From positions 1-43,466 of the forward strand of contig JAJVUU010000008.1 of NCBI GenBank assembly GCA_021621525.1: a stretch of 43,466 nucleotides of DNA, written 5' to 3'. The notes below the pieces were generated by a model. That model did no database searches and had not been told where the DNA came from. It was given only the letters and a program-made list of their open reading frames with translations. Shown here piece after piece: positions 29,960-37,965 of this stretch (position 1 is its first letter; each line of letters opens with the position of its first letter). Position numbers and translations under genes: made by a program. The stretch is from Caryophanales bacterium. Its GTDB lineage: Bacteria; Bacillota_I; Bacilli_A; RFN20; CAG-288.

Positions 29960-31093
29960 TTACTTCTTTTTCTTGAACCAAGAGAAGATGCCACCTTTGT
30001 TGTTCTCGATTTCATCGAGCTTTTTGACAAGGTCCTGCTGTTCCTTGGTCAAGGATTTCGGGAACTTGACGTTGATGGTGACATATTGGTTGCCGGTCTT
30101 GCCGTTGGGGGTCGTGATACCTTTGCCGGACATCTTCAGGATGGTGTTGGGGTCTGTGCAGGGCGGGATGACGAGGTCACAGTCTCCTGTGACCGTCGGT
30201 ATGGTCACTGTCGCACCTAACAAGGCATCGGTATAGGAAATCGGGATGTTGACATAGACATCGCAGCCTTTTCTGACGAATGTCTGGGAGCTGGAGACCT
30301 GAATCTGGATGATGAGGTCGCCGTTTTCGCCACCGTTGACACCAGGCTCACCTTTGCCGGGTACACGGATCTTATCATCGGTATCGACACCGCGCGGGAT
30401 GTTGACGGTGATGGTCTCATTGACCTGGACTCTTCCGGAACCATGGCAATGATCACATTTTCTCTTGATGGTCTTGCCAAGTCCGTGGCAATCCGGACAT
30501 TCTTCTTCGCTCTCCATCATGCCGAAGAGCGTCTGTCTGCGCATCCTGACCCTGCCTCTGCCACCGCAGGTATGGCAGGTTTCCAGGTCGTCAGGCGTCT
30601 TGGCACCTGTTCCATGGCAGTCCGGACAGGTCGCGACATAGGACAAAGGAATATCGACTTTGGTACCTCTGACGGCCTGGTCAAAGTTGATCTTGACCTG
30701 GACAAGCCTGTCTTCACCACGGCGAGGGACATTGCTTCTTCTTCCGGAACTTCTTCCACCGCCTCCGAAGAAGGAAGAGAAGATGTCTCCGATATCTCCG
30801 AAGTCAGAGAAGTCGCCTTGCTGGAACCCGTTGAATCCCTGCTGGAATCCATTGGCTCCGTTGTTGTCGAAGGCGGCAAAGCCGAACTGGTCGTATTGGG
30901 CACGCTTCTGCTGGTCGCCTAAGACTTCATAGGCTTCCTGGACTTCCTTGAACTTTGCCGGAGCATCCGGAGATTTGTTCAGATCAGGATGATATTGTTT
31001 GGCAAGCTTACGGTAGGCACTTTTGATCTCATCCTGCGTGGCAGTCTTGCTGACACCGAGAACTTCATAGTAATCACGTTTTTGATCTGCCAT
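29960..31093 (-). CDS. dnaJ: Chaperone protein DnaJ
   Basis: Hsp40 co-chaperone that delivers substrates to DnaK and stimulates its ATPase. The J domain (1-70) has the HPD tripeptide in KQYHPDLN; a Gly/Phe-rich stretch (about 75-115) follows; four CxxCxGxG zinc modules (CPDCHGTG, CHTCGGRG, CPDCHGLG, CDHCHGSG) and the C-terminal substrate domain are intact. 377 residues. AAGGAGG lies before the ATG. Last gene of the hrcA operon. Confidence 0.97.
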   Translation of the reverse strand: MADQKRDYYEVLGVSKTATQDEIKSAYRKLAKQYHPDLNKSPDAPAKFKEVQEAYEVLGDQQKRAQYDQFGFAAFDNNGANGFQQGFNGFQQGDFSDFGDIGDIFSSFFGGGGRSSGRRSNVPRRGEDRLVQVKINFDQAVRGTKVDIPLSYVATCPDCHGTGAKTPDDLETCHTCGGRGRVRMRRQTLFGMMESEEECPDCHGLGKTIKRKCDHCHGSGRVQVNETITVNIPRGVDTDDKIRVPGKGEPGVNGGENGDLIIQIQVSSSQTFVRKGCDVYVNIPISYTDALLGATVTIPTVTGDCDLVIPPCTDPNTILKMSGKGITTPNGKTGNQYVTINVKFPKSLTKEQQDLVKKLDEIENNKGGIFSWFKKKK

Positions 31094-31116
31094 TTTGGAA
31101 AATCCTCCTTATGTAA

Positions 31117-31148
31117 GAATTAAGCCCGGATGAACCCGGGCTTAATTC
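31117..31148 (-). other. Perfect 13-bp hairpin between dnaK and dnaJ
   Basis: GAATTAAGCCCGG (31117-31129), 6-nt loop, CCGGGCTTAATTC (31136-31148). No U-run follows on the minus strand; dnaJ's ribosome site comes next. It is more likely a partial terminator or an mRNA-stabilising/processing element than a full stop. Confidence 0.7.
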
Positions 31149-31150
31149 GA

Positions 31151-33013
31151 TCAGTTGTCTTTCTTTTCAGTGAAAGTAGCATCGACGACATGCGGATCAT
31201 TGCTGTCTGCAGTGTTCTGCGTGTTGCCACCGGCATTGGCGCTGGAGGCGTTGGCCTGGTTGTTGGCCTGGGCCTGATAGACCTGGTTGGCAGCCTGCTG
31301 GAGCTGGGCAATCTTGGCTCTGACGGCCTCGAGGTCGTTCTTGTCGAGATCAGCCTTGATTTCATCTCGGATCTTGAGAGCCTGCTGCTTGGTATTCTCA
31401 TCAATCGGATGGTCCTTGTCATTGACCTGTCTGTCGATGGAGTTGATGAGCTGTTCGGCTTCGTTCCTGGTATCGGCATCCTGCTTTCTCTTGTCATCTT
31501 CGGCCTTGTGAGCATCGGCTTCCTTGACCATACGGTCGATTTCTTCCTTACTCAGACCGGAAGAGTTGGAGATGGTGATGTGCTGTTCCTGATTGGTATC
31601 AAGATCCTTGGCAGAGACGGAGACGATGCCGTTGACATCGATGGAGAAGGTGACCTGAATTCTCGGTTCACCACGTCTTGCCGGACGGATGCCTTCAAGC
31701 TTGAATCTGCCCAGGAACTTGTTGTCCTGAGCCATCGGACGTTCACCCTGGAAGACCTGGATTTCGACACCGGGCTGATTGTCTTCAGCCGTGGAGAAGA
31801 TCTGGCTTCTGGTCGTCGGAATGGTGGTGTTTCTAGGAATGAGAGGAGTCATGACGCCACCGAGAGTCTCAAGACCCAAGGTGAGCGGAGTGACATCGAG
31901 AAGGACGACGTCCTTGACATCGCCTCTGATGACACCGCCCTGAATGGCGGCACCGACGGAGACAGCTTCATCCGGGTTGACGGACTGGTTCGGCTTCTTG
32001 CCGTTGTTGAGACGGGTGACGAGGTCGACGACAGCCGGCATACGGGTAGAACCACCGACAAGGATGATATCGCTTAAGTCAGCGACAGAAAGCTTGGCAT
32101 CGCTGAGGGCTTTTTCGAACGGAGTTCTGCAACGGTCGATCAAATCGGCAGTGATATCCTGGAATTTGGCTCTGGTGAGCGTGGTTTCGAAGTTGACCGG
32201 AGCACCATCCTTGAAGCCGATGTACGGCAAGGAGATGATGGTCTCAGTCTGAGCAGAAAGGTTGATCTTGGCCTTTTCAGCTTCATCTCTGAGACGCTGA
32301 AGGGTCGGTCTGTCAGCCGGATTGGTTCTGGAGATGGTGATTCCGCATTCCTTGGAGATTTCGGAAATCAGCCAATCCATGATGTGGTTATCCCAGTCAT
32401 CGCCACCGAGGTTGGTATCACCGGAAGTGGAGAGAACTTCGAAGGTTCCGTCACCGATGTCGAGGATGGAGACATCCAAGGTTCCGCCACCGAGATCGAA
32501 GACAAGAATCTTACCGGATTTCTTGGAATCCATACCATAGGCCAAAGCGGCTGCGGTAGGTTCGGAGATGACACGGACGACATCAAGACCGGCGATGGTG
32601 CCAGCGTTCTTGGTGGCCTGTCTCTGGTCATCGTTGAAGTAGGCAGGGCAGGTGATGACGGCCTTGCTGACCGGCTGGCCGAGATACTTTTCGGCATAGC
32701 CCTTCATATAGGCAAGGATCTTGGCGGAAATCTCTTCCGGAGTGAAATCCTTGTTCAGGCAGGCGATGTGGGTCATGAATCTTGTACCCATATGTCTCTT
32801 GATGGAATGGACGGTGTCAGGGTTGGTGAGGAGCATACGCTTGGCAGCGTTGCCGACGACTTCTTCGCCATCCTTCTTGAAGGAGACGACGGACGGGCAG
32901 GTGTTGGTGCCTTCCGGAGAAGGAATGACCTTGACCGTATGGTCTTCCTGCATATAAGAAACGACAGAGTTGGTAGTACCCAAATCGATACCTAAGATAA
33001 TTTCTTTAGCCAT
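31151..33013 (-). CDS. dnaK: Chaperone protein DnaK (Hsp70)
   Basis: ATP-driven chaperone. The nucleotide-binding domain starts with GIDLGTTNSVVSY and contains VFDLGGGTLDVSILD and VGGSTRMPAV; the linker VLLDVTPLTLG is conserved, followed by the substrate-binding domain and a helical lid ending in a Gln/Asn/Ala-rich tail. 620 residues, normal for Bacillota. AGGAGG precedes the ATG and grpE ends 20 nt upstream. Transcribed from the CIRCE-controlled promoter. Confidence 0.98.
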   Translation of the reverse strand: MAKEIILGIDLGTTNSVVSYMQEDHTVKVIPSPEGTNTCPSVVSFKKDGEEVVGNAAKRMLLTNPDTVHSIKRHMGTRFMTHIACLNKDFTPEEISAKILAYMKGYAEKYLGQPVSKAVITCPAYFNDDQRQATKNAGTIAGLDVVRVISEPTAAALAYGMDSKKSGKILVFDLGGGTLDVSILDIGDGTFEVLSTSGDTNLGGDDWDNHIMDWLISEISKECGITISRTNPADRPTLQRLRDEAEKAKINLSAQTETIISLPYIGFKDGAPVNFETTLTRAKFQDITADLIDRCRTPFEKALSDAKLSVADLSDIILVGGSTRMPAVVDLVTRLNNGKKPNQSVNPDEAVSVGAAIQGGVIRGDVKDVVLLDVTPLTLGLETLGGVMTPLIPRNTTIPTTRSQIFSTAEDNQPGVEIQVFQGERPMAQDNKFLGRFKLEGIRPARRGEPRIQVTFSIDVNGIVSVSAKDLDTNQEQHITISNSSGLSKEEIDRMVKEADAHKAEDDKRKQDADTRNEAEQLINSIDRQVNDKDHPIDENTKQQALKIRDEIKADLDKNDLEAVRAKIAQLQQAANQVYQAQANNQANASSANAGGNTQNTADSNDPHVVDATFTEKKDN

Positions 33014-33033
33014 AATATATATCCTCCTATGAG

Positions 33034-33759
33034 TTATTTGACTTCAATGGTCTCTTCGGTCTTGCCCGAAGATTCTTCGGCTTTCGTATCTTCTTTCTTG
33101 ACTTCTTCTTTATTTTCTTCGACTTCCTTCTTCCTTGTCACGATGACCCCTGCAGGACGGAGAAGGTGATCGAACATCTTGTAGCCTTTGGTGAAGACCT
33201 CGGCTACCTTGTTGTCTTCCTCGCCTTCCACGGTGGAGTAGGCCTGCATCGTGTCCGGATTGTATTCATCTCCCGGTTTGGGATCGATGACGCTGACATC
33301 CTGCTGTTTGAGGATGGTAAGAAGCTTGGAGTGAATCATCACGAAGCCCTGAAGGTATTTCCTGATGACGTCATCCTTGGGCTCGTTTTTGAGGGCCATA
33401 TCGAATCCATCCAAGGCCGGAATCAGTTCTTCGACCAATGCCTGCTTGGCATATTTCTTGAAATCGGAAGTTTCTCTTTCGACCTGCTTGCGGGTATTCG
33501 ACATATCCGCATAGGCCTGATAGTATCTGTTCTTCCAATCGGAAGCCATATGCTCGGCATCTTCAGCTTTCTTCTGGCATTGAGTCAGTCTGCTCTTGAG
33601 CTCATCGATCTGTCTTTCATAGAGCTCAATCTTCTTTTTTTCGTCTTTCTTTTCTTCGGCGGGCTTTTCTTCCTTCTTGCTCTCTTTTGGCCCTGTCTGT
33701 TCTTTGACGGCTTCTTTATCCTTGTTTTCTTCTTTTACGTTTTCTTTTTCTTCACTCAT
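33034..33759 (-). CDS. grpE: Nucleotide exchange factor GrpE
   Basis: Releases ADP from DnaK. The dimeric long helix (about residues 45-105) and the beta-wing region (LEGFVMIHSKLLTILKQ...PGDEYNPDTMQAY) are recognisable. At 241 residues it is longer than the usual 180-210 because both ends are extended by Lys/Glu-rich low-complexity sequence: about 43 residues at the N-terminus and about 25 at the C-terminus. Its ATG overlaps the hrcA stop by 4 nt (ATGA), so translation is coupled. Confidence 0.95.
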   Translation of the reverse strand: MSEEKENVKEENKDKEAVKEQTGPKESKKEEKPAEEKKDEKKKIELYERQIDELKSRLTQCQKKAEDAEHMASDWKNRYYQAYADMSNTRKQVERETSDFKKYAKQALVEELIPALDGFDMALKNEPKDDVIRKYLQGFVMIHSKLLTILKQQDVSVIDPKPGDEYNPDTMQAYSTVEGEEDNKVAEVFTKGYKMFDHLLRPAGVIVTRKKEVEENKEEVKKEDTKAEESSGKTEETIEVK

Positions 33760-34880
33760 TTTTTCACTCCTTTCTTTGTGGTTGCTTTGCGCTTCCTGAC
33801 TTTCTTCGTGGTCTTGACTTCTTCGGCAGGAGATACTGGCACAAGCGAAGTTCCCTGAGACGTATTCGAGAAGTAGTAACGGTCTAACATATAGACGATG
33901 TATTCCAGCGCGGACAGGACTTTCTTGTAGTCCATTCGCTTTGGCCCGATGACAGCGAGCTGATCGTTTCCGTTGAACTGCTTGGAGACGATGGCGAAGT
34001 CACCTTTGTTCTCGTTGGTGAAGGCGACGTTGACGTTTCCTATGTCATCCTTTTCGCAAAGGTTCTTTTCCAGGACGTTTGGATCCTGGAGGGCCTGGAA
34101 GGCGTTCATGAACGTCTCCTTGTCTTCGGAGAACTCCGGATTCGAGAGGAGGTTCTTTTCACCATAGACTTCATATCGAGCCCTGGTGAAGGAAACGAGC
34201 GTCTGAAGGAAGGCTGACATGATGAGGTCACCGCTTTTTCCATAAAGGTTGACGAGCAGTGGCTGCAATGCCTTTGCCTTGGCTTCCAGATCGCCGATCC
34301 TTGTTCCGGCAAGCCTCTCGTTGAGCGTGTTCATCGCATTGCTGAGCATCTGGAATGACAGACCGTCTTTCTGATCGAGGACGAAGGTCTTCTTTTCGAC
34401 GTAGCCGGAGTCTGTGATGAAGACTCCCATGGCCATCTTGTCGGACAGCTTGACGAGCTGAATCGAGACAAGTCTTTCGTTGCTGACCTTCGGACCAAGG
34501 ACGACGGTTGCCATGTTGGTCAGTTCCGATAGCATCTTGCAGGATTTGGAAACGACGTCTTCGACGGAGTGGGCTTTGTTTTGCAACACCTCCTGGAACT
34601 TTTGCTGGAATTCCATATCGACGTTGTTCATCATCGATGTGGTATCGAGGTTTTCCAGGTAGTATTGATATCCCTTGGCTGATGGAACCCTACCTGATGA
34701 GACGTGTGTCTTTTCAAGCATTCCGTCTTTTTCAAGCTCTGCCATCGTGTTTCGTACGGTGGCGCTGGAACACTTGAGATGATACTTGTCTAGCAGTGTA
34801 TTGCTTCCGACCGGCTGAGCAGTCTTGATGAATTCTTCGACGATGCACTTGAGTATTTCGTCTTTTCTGTTCAGGTTCAT
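33756..34880 (-). CDS. hrcA: Heat-inducible transcription repressor HrcA
   Basis: Represses class I heat-shock genes by binding CIRCE. The N-terminal winged-helix domain is clear: RKDEILKCIVEEFIKTAQPVGSNTL and CSSATVRNTMAELEKDGMLEKTH, then SSGRVPSAKGYQYYL. 374 residues compared with the usual 340-345; the excess is a C-terminal basic tail (KKVRKRKATTKKGVKK) that may add DNA affinity. AGGAGGG sits 5 nt before the ATG. First gene of hrcA-grpE-dnaK-dnaJ, so it controls its own operon through the CIRCE pair just upstream. Confidence 0.96.
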   Translation of the reverse strand: MNLNRKDEILKCIVEEFIKTAQPVGSNTLLDKYHLKCSSATVRNTMAELEKDGMLEKTHVSSGRVPSAKGYQYYLENLDTTSMMNNVDMEFQQKFQEVLQNKAHSVEDVVSKSCKMLSELTNMATVVLGPKVSNERLVSIQLVKLSDKMAMGVFITDSGYVEKKTFVLDQKDGLSFQMLSNAMNTLNERLAGTRIGDLEAKAKALQPLLVNLYGKSGDLIMSAFLQTLVSFTRARYEVYGEKNLLSNPEFSEDKETFMNAFQALQDPNVLEKNLCEKDDIGNVNVAFTNENKGDFAIVSKQFNGNDQLAVIGPKRMDYKKVLSALEYIVYMLDRYYFSNTSQGTSLVPVSPAEEVKTTKKVRKRKATTKKGVKK

Positions 34881-34889
34881 ACCGCCCTC

Positions 34890-34916
34890 CTAGCACTCGT
34901 CTTTCCCGAATGCTAA
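34890..34916 (-). promoter_or_regulatory. CIRCE operator 1 (downstream of the promoter)
   Basis: TAGCACTC, 9-nt spacer, GAATGCTAA. It matches TTAGCACTC-N9-GAGTGCTAA with two changes. It lies between the -10 box and the hrcA ribosome site. Confidence 0.9.
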
Positions 34917-34921
34917 ATAGT

Positions 34922-34949
34922 ATTATAGGCAAAAAATTAGCAATTGCAA
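34922..34949 (-). promoter_or_regulatory. Promoter of the hrcA operon
   Basis: On the minus strand -35 TTGCAA (34949-34944), 16-bp spacer, -10 TATAAT (34927-34922). The -35 lies inside CIRCE 2. Confidence 0.75.
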
Positions 34950-34963
34950 TACTAGAGTGCTAA
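34937..34963 (-). promoter_or_regulatory. CIRCE operator 2 (overlapping -35)
   Basis: TTAGCAATT, 9-nt spacer, GAGTGCTAA: one perfect and one imperfect half. Together with operator 1 it brackets the promoter. Confidence 0.9.
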
Positions 34964-34979
34964 ATTTCTTTCCCGAAAC

Positions 34980-35009
34980 AAAAACAAGGAACTCCGTAGG
35001 AGTCCCTTG
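34980..35009 (-). terminator. Terminator after trmB
   Basis: On the minus strand CAAGGGACTCC (35009-34999), TAC loop, GGAGTTCCTTG (34995-34985), then five T. Ends the coaX-pepV-trmB transcript. Confidence 0.85.
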
Positions 35010-35020
35010 CATGGTCGTCA

Positions 35021-35650
35021 TCATTTCTTTTTATGTGCGATGAGAACGTGGATTTCCGTGCCTTGGGCACGGAACTTTTTTTCGTATTCCGTCGGTGGCA
35101 GATAGTCGACTTCTTCGGAATAGAAAGGTTCGATGATGTCAATGTCAAAAAGACCTGTTTCCTTGAAATATTCGACAGAATCTTCAAAAAGTCCGACATT
35201 ATCCGTCCTGAAATAGAGGGTTCCGTCATCCTTCAGGATGCGGTGATATTCCTTCTGGAGCGTCGGATAGGTCAGTCTCCTGTGATGCTGTTTCTTCTTT
35301 GGCCAGGGGTCAGAGAAGTTTAGATAGATACAGTTTAGCTGACCATCGGAAAGAAGGGGAAAAATACGTTCGATCGGTGCATTCAGAAGGAGGAAATTAT
35401 GCCTTTCTTCCTTGACCTGCGCGGCATGTTTTACGGCTAGGGCGAAGGCGTTTCGATTGATTTCCACGCCGAGGTATCTTTCATCCGGACACCTCTTGCA
35501 GACTTCAAGAAGGAAGCCGCCCTGTCCGGAGCCGATTTCAAGGTTCTGGAAGCTCTTGATGGATTCCGGATCGAAGTCAGACAGGTTTCTGGCGATGTCT
35601 TTGTTCTCTAAAAGGACGTCATCCGCCCATTTACGGTGGCGCAGTCTCAT
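35021..35650 (-). CDS. trmB: tRNA (guanine-N7-)-methyltransferase
   Basis: Makes m7G46 in the variable loop of tRNAs. SAM-binding motif EIGSGQGGFLLEV (about 36-48), ACVEIN-like LGVEINRNA, the family signature LNFSDPWPKKKQHHRRLTYP and FRTDN are all present. 209 residues. The ATG shares one base with the pepV stop (TAATG), giving translational coupling; AGGAAAG is 9-10 nt upstream. Confidence 0.95.
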   Translation of the reverse strand: MRLRHRKWADDVLLENKDIARNLSDFDPESIKSFQNLEIGSGQGGFLLEVCKRCPDERYLGVEINRNAFALAVKHAAQVKEERHNFLLLNAPIERIFPLLSDGQLNCIYLNFSDPWPKKKQHHRRLTYPTLQKEYHRILKDDGTLYFRTDNVGLFEDSVEYFKETGLFDIDIIEPFYSEEVDYLPPTEYEKKFRAQGTEIHVLIAHKKK

Positions 35651-37071
35651 TATTCGGGTTTCTTTCCTGTTCTGAGATATTCGCTCAGGTCATAGATGGC
35701 ATGGGCATAGATCTGCATGTTGTCATAGAAATCGGAGAGTGGGAAGAATTCATCGTCTCCGTGCATGCGGTAATCCCTGCCTGGGAACTGGGCACCGAAG
35801 GCGACGGAATTCTTGCTTTCCCTGGCGTAGGTGCCGCCACCGATGGCAAGAGGCATGGATTTCATGTCTCCGGTCTCCTTTTGATAGGCACCAAGAAGGA
35901 TGTTGATGAAATCGGATTTTGGATCGGCGACAAATCCGTCGCTTCCGCCAAGGAGGGTGACATTGGCACTCGTCTTCGTGCTGACGTTGTTTAGGACATC
36001 ATGGATATCCATGCCGGCAGGGAAGCGGACGTTGACGGCGATGGTGAGCTTGTTTCCGTCATAGGAAATCCTTCCGACATTGTAGGAGGATTCACTGAAA
36101 TACTCGTTCTTGAAGTTTCCTTTGAATTGTTCGCCCATGCCGTCATGGTACTGGAAGAAGACATCCTTGAATGTCTTGTTTCCGAAGACCTCACCAAGGA
36201 AGTGAAGCATGTAAAGACCTGCATTGACGCCATTCCATGGCATGGAGCCGTGATATGGCTTTCCGAAGAACTTCAATGTCTTTCCGTCGAAGGTTGCCTT
36301 GATGCGCTTATGTCTTTCAAGATAGGAAGGAAGCTCTCTTTTTACGTCATCCTGATGAAGGGTGATGTCGCAGCTTGCTTCGGCAAGGACAATGTTGAGG
36401 GCTTCGCCGAGGCTGAAGTTTTCGATGCCTAAGACGGTCACAGGGTATTCAGCTGTATAGGCATAGATGGATTTTTCAGCATAAATCAAAGGATATTCGG
36501 CATCAGGAGAGAAGCCGAGCGTCGGGTAGGGCTTCTTCATCTCTTCGAAGTAATGCTTCAGGCAGAGAGAGTCGTTCTCTTCGTTTCCGCCAAAGAGGAA
36601 TCTCATCTTATATCCGCCCAAAGCTCCCTTGTCCATCAATGCCTTGACGGCAAAAAGACAGGCGAGGCCAGGACCTTTGTCATCGGAGGAACCTCTGGCA
36701 TACATGATGTTTCCTTCTTCAAGACGAAGGGTGAAAGGATCGGCTGTCCAGTTCTCCTTCTTGACCGGGACGACGTCGCTGTGGGCATAGATGTCCAGAA
36801 TCTTGTCTCCTTCGCCATAGGTGAGCTCGGTGACATAGTTGTCACAGCGGTCGACGTGGAAACCCATTTTCCGTCCAAGCTCTGCGACAAAGGCAAGAGC
36901 CTTGTCGACACCTTCTCCGAAGGGTTTCTCTTTGGATTGGGTCTTTGAATCCAGGACGGAGTCGATGGCGATGTATTCCTTCAAAGTCTCGAAAGCTTCC
37001 TTCTTATAGGGAGCGACGAGCTTCTTGAAGTCCGTATTCTTCATCTTTATCGGTTCTGCGTTTTCTTTCAT
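35650..37071 (-). CDS. pepV: Xaa-His dipeptidase PepV (M20 family)
   Basis: Zinc aminopeptidase acting on dipeptides, for nitrogen nutrition. Metal-site motifs: YAHSDVVPV (His/Asp), RGSSDDKGP (bridging Asp), GGNEEND (catalytic/metal Glu), SPDAEYP and, at the end, DYRMHGDDEF (last His). ATG 37071 is chosen because AAAGAGG stands 8 nt before it, giving 473 residues; a longer frame reaching back to 37113 would run into coaX and has no ribosome site. It lies 19 nt after coaX. Confidence 0.92.
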   Translation of the reverse strand: MKENAEPIKMKNTDFKKLVAPYKKEAFETLKEYIAIDSVLDSKTQSKEKPFGEGVDKALAFVAELGRKMGFHVDRCDNYVTELTYGEGDKILDIYAHSDVVPVKKENWTADPFTLRLEEGNIMYARGSSDDKGPGLACLFAVKALMDKGALGGYKMRFLFGGNEENDSLCLKHYFEEMKKPYPTLGFSPDAEYPLIYAEKSIYAYTAEYPVTVLGIENFSLGEALNIVLAEASCDITLHQDDVKRELPSYLERHKRIKATFDGKTLKFFGKPYHGSMPWNGVNAGLYMLHFLGEVFGNKTFKDVFFQYHDGMGEQFKGNFKNEYFSESSYNVGRISYDGNKLTIAVNVRFPAGMDIHDVLNNVSTKTSANVTLLGGSDGFVADPKSDFINILLGAYQKETGDMKSMPLAIGGGTYARESKNSVAFGAQFPGRDYRMHGDDEFFPLSDFYDNMQIYAHAIYDLSEYLRTGKKPE

Positions 37072-37090
37072 TTTGATTACCTCTTTGTTT

Positions 37091-37858
37091 CTATTCGTCG
37101 AAATGATTGTCAAAGTCGGAAAGGATTCTTGCCACGCCTTTCAAAGGTAGGTCCGGAACATATTCGATGCTAGGATCCTCTTTGAGGAGCAGATCCTTGA
37201 TGCGAGAGGCGTTGCCTCCGGTCAGATATACCTTTGGATTCTCGGGGGAATAGATTTCCTTGATCTTCGAAACGACTTTATGGATGGTTCCGAGAATGCC
37301 ATAGACCGCTCCCGAGGAGATACATTCCTCCGTCTTCAATGAGACGACCGGAGGATTGTCCTTCAGGGAAAGTCCCTTGAGAAGGTCGGTGGAAACATCC
37401 ATCATCTTCGGAAACTGGCTGATGTCAGGAAAGATACTCGCTCCATAAAAGACTTTCTGCCTATCAAGATAAAGGATCTTTCCGACGGTTCCAAGGTCGA
37501 TGGTGATGTTTTCCCTTGTTTCCATGGCGATGACGTCACAGAAGAGATCGCATCCGAGATAGGCGGTGTTTCTGATGGTATAGCCATGCTTCAAAGCGTA
37601 CTTTTCCATGTCGGAAGGTGTGATGACGTGGAAGGGGATGTCTTCTTTCTTCAGATGGGAGAGAAGAAGGTCAAGGTTCTTGTGGTTGACACTGGAGATG
37701 AGGACTCCTTTGAGATTTTTATGAAGAGAAAGGTAGTTTTCCAGCTTGTCTTCTTCCTCTGACGTGAATTTGGAAACATCCTCGAGTTCTTTTTGGAACA
37801 CGGCGACATCGATGGAAGTGTTGCCGATATCGGCAAGGAGATATCTGTCTTTCATCAT
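37091..37858 (-). CDS. coaX: Type III pantothenate kinase, divergent
   Basis: First step of coenzyme A synthesis. The ASKHA-fold phosphate loop LADIGNTSIDVAVF (7-20) is clear, with TIDLGTVGKI and the helix region ISSGAVYGILGTI near 180-195, then LTGGNASRI. Some positions differ from common CoaX: the GxIxPG segment reads GASIFPD, and GTVGK replaces GTATT. Overall length (255) and motif order fit, so a working but divergent enzyme is likely. The start is MM; the -10 box lies 7 nt before it and there is no ribosome site, hence leaderless. Confidence 0.85.
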   Translation of the reverse strand: MMKDRYLLADIGNTSIDVAVFQKELEDVSKFTSEEEDKLENYLSLHKNLKGVLISSVNHKNLDLLLSHLKKEDIPFHVITPSDMEKYALKHGYTIRNTAYLGCDLFCDVIAMETRENITIDLGTVGKILYLDRQKVFYGASIFPDISQFPKMMDVSTDLLKGLSLKDNPPVVSLKTEECISSGAVYGILGTIHKVVSKIKEIYSPENPKVYLTGGNASRIKDLLLKEDPSIEYVPDLPLKGVARILSDFDNHFDE

Positions 37859-37865
37859 GGCAATT

Positions 37866-37894
37866 ATTATATATTTTGAACAATTTAATTACAA
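37866..37894 (-). promoter_or_regulatory. Leaderless promoter of coaX-pepV-trmB
   Basis: On the minus strand -35 TTGTAA (37894-37889), 17-bp spacer, -10 TATAAT (37871-37866). Seven nt then lead to ATG 37858, so transcription would begin at the initiation codon itself. Confidence 0.65.
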
Positions 37895-37965
37895 TTCACG
37901 TGGTACAAATGGCATGGATATCGTCTGGAAATGACGATTCGGATTCCAAAAAGGCAGAAAGTCCC

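Noticed and set aside
37921..37938. Hairpin TCGTC/GACGA after comEC as a terminator
   Set aside because: Only 5 bp and no U-run in the minus direction.
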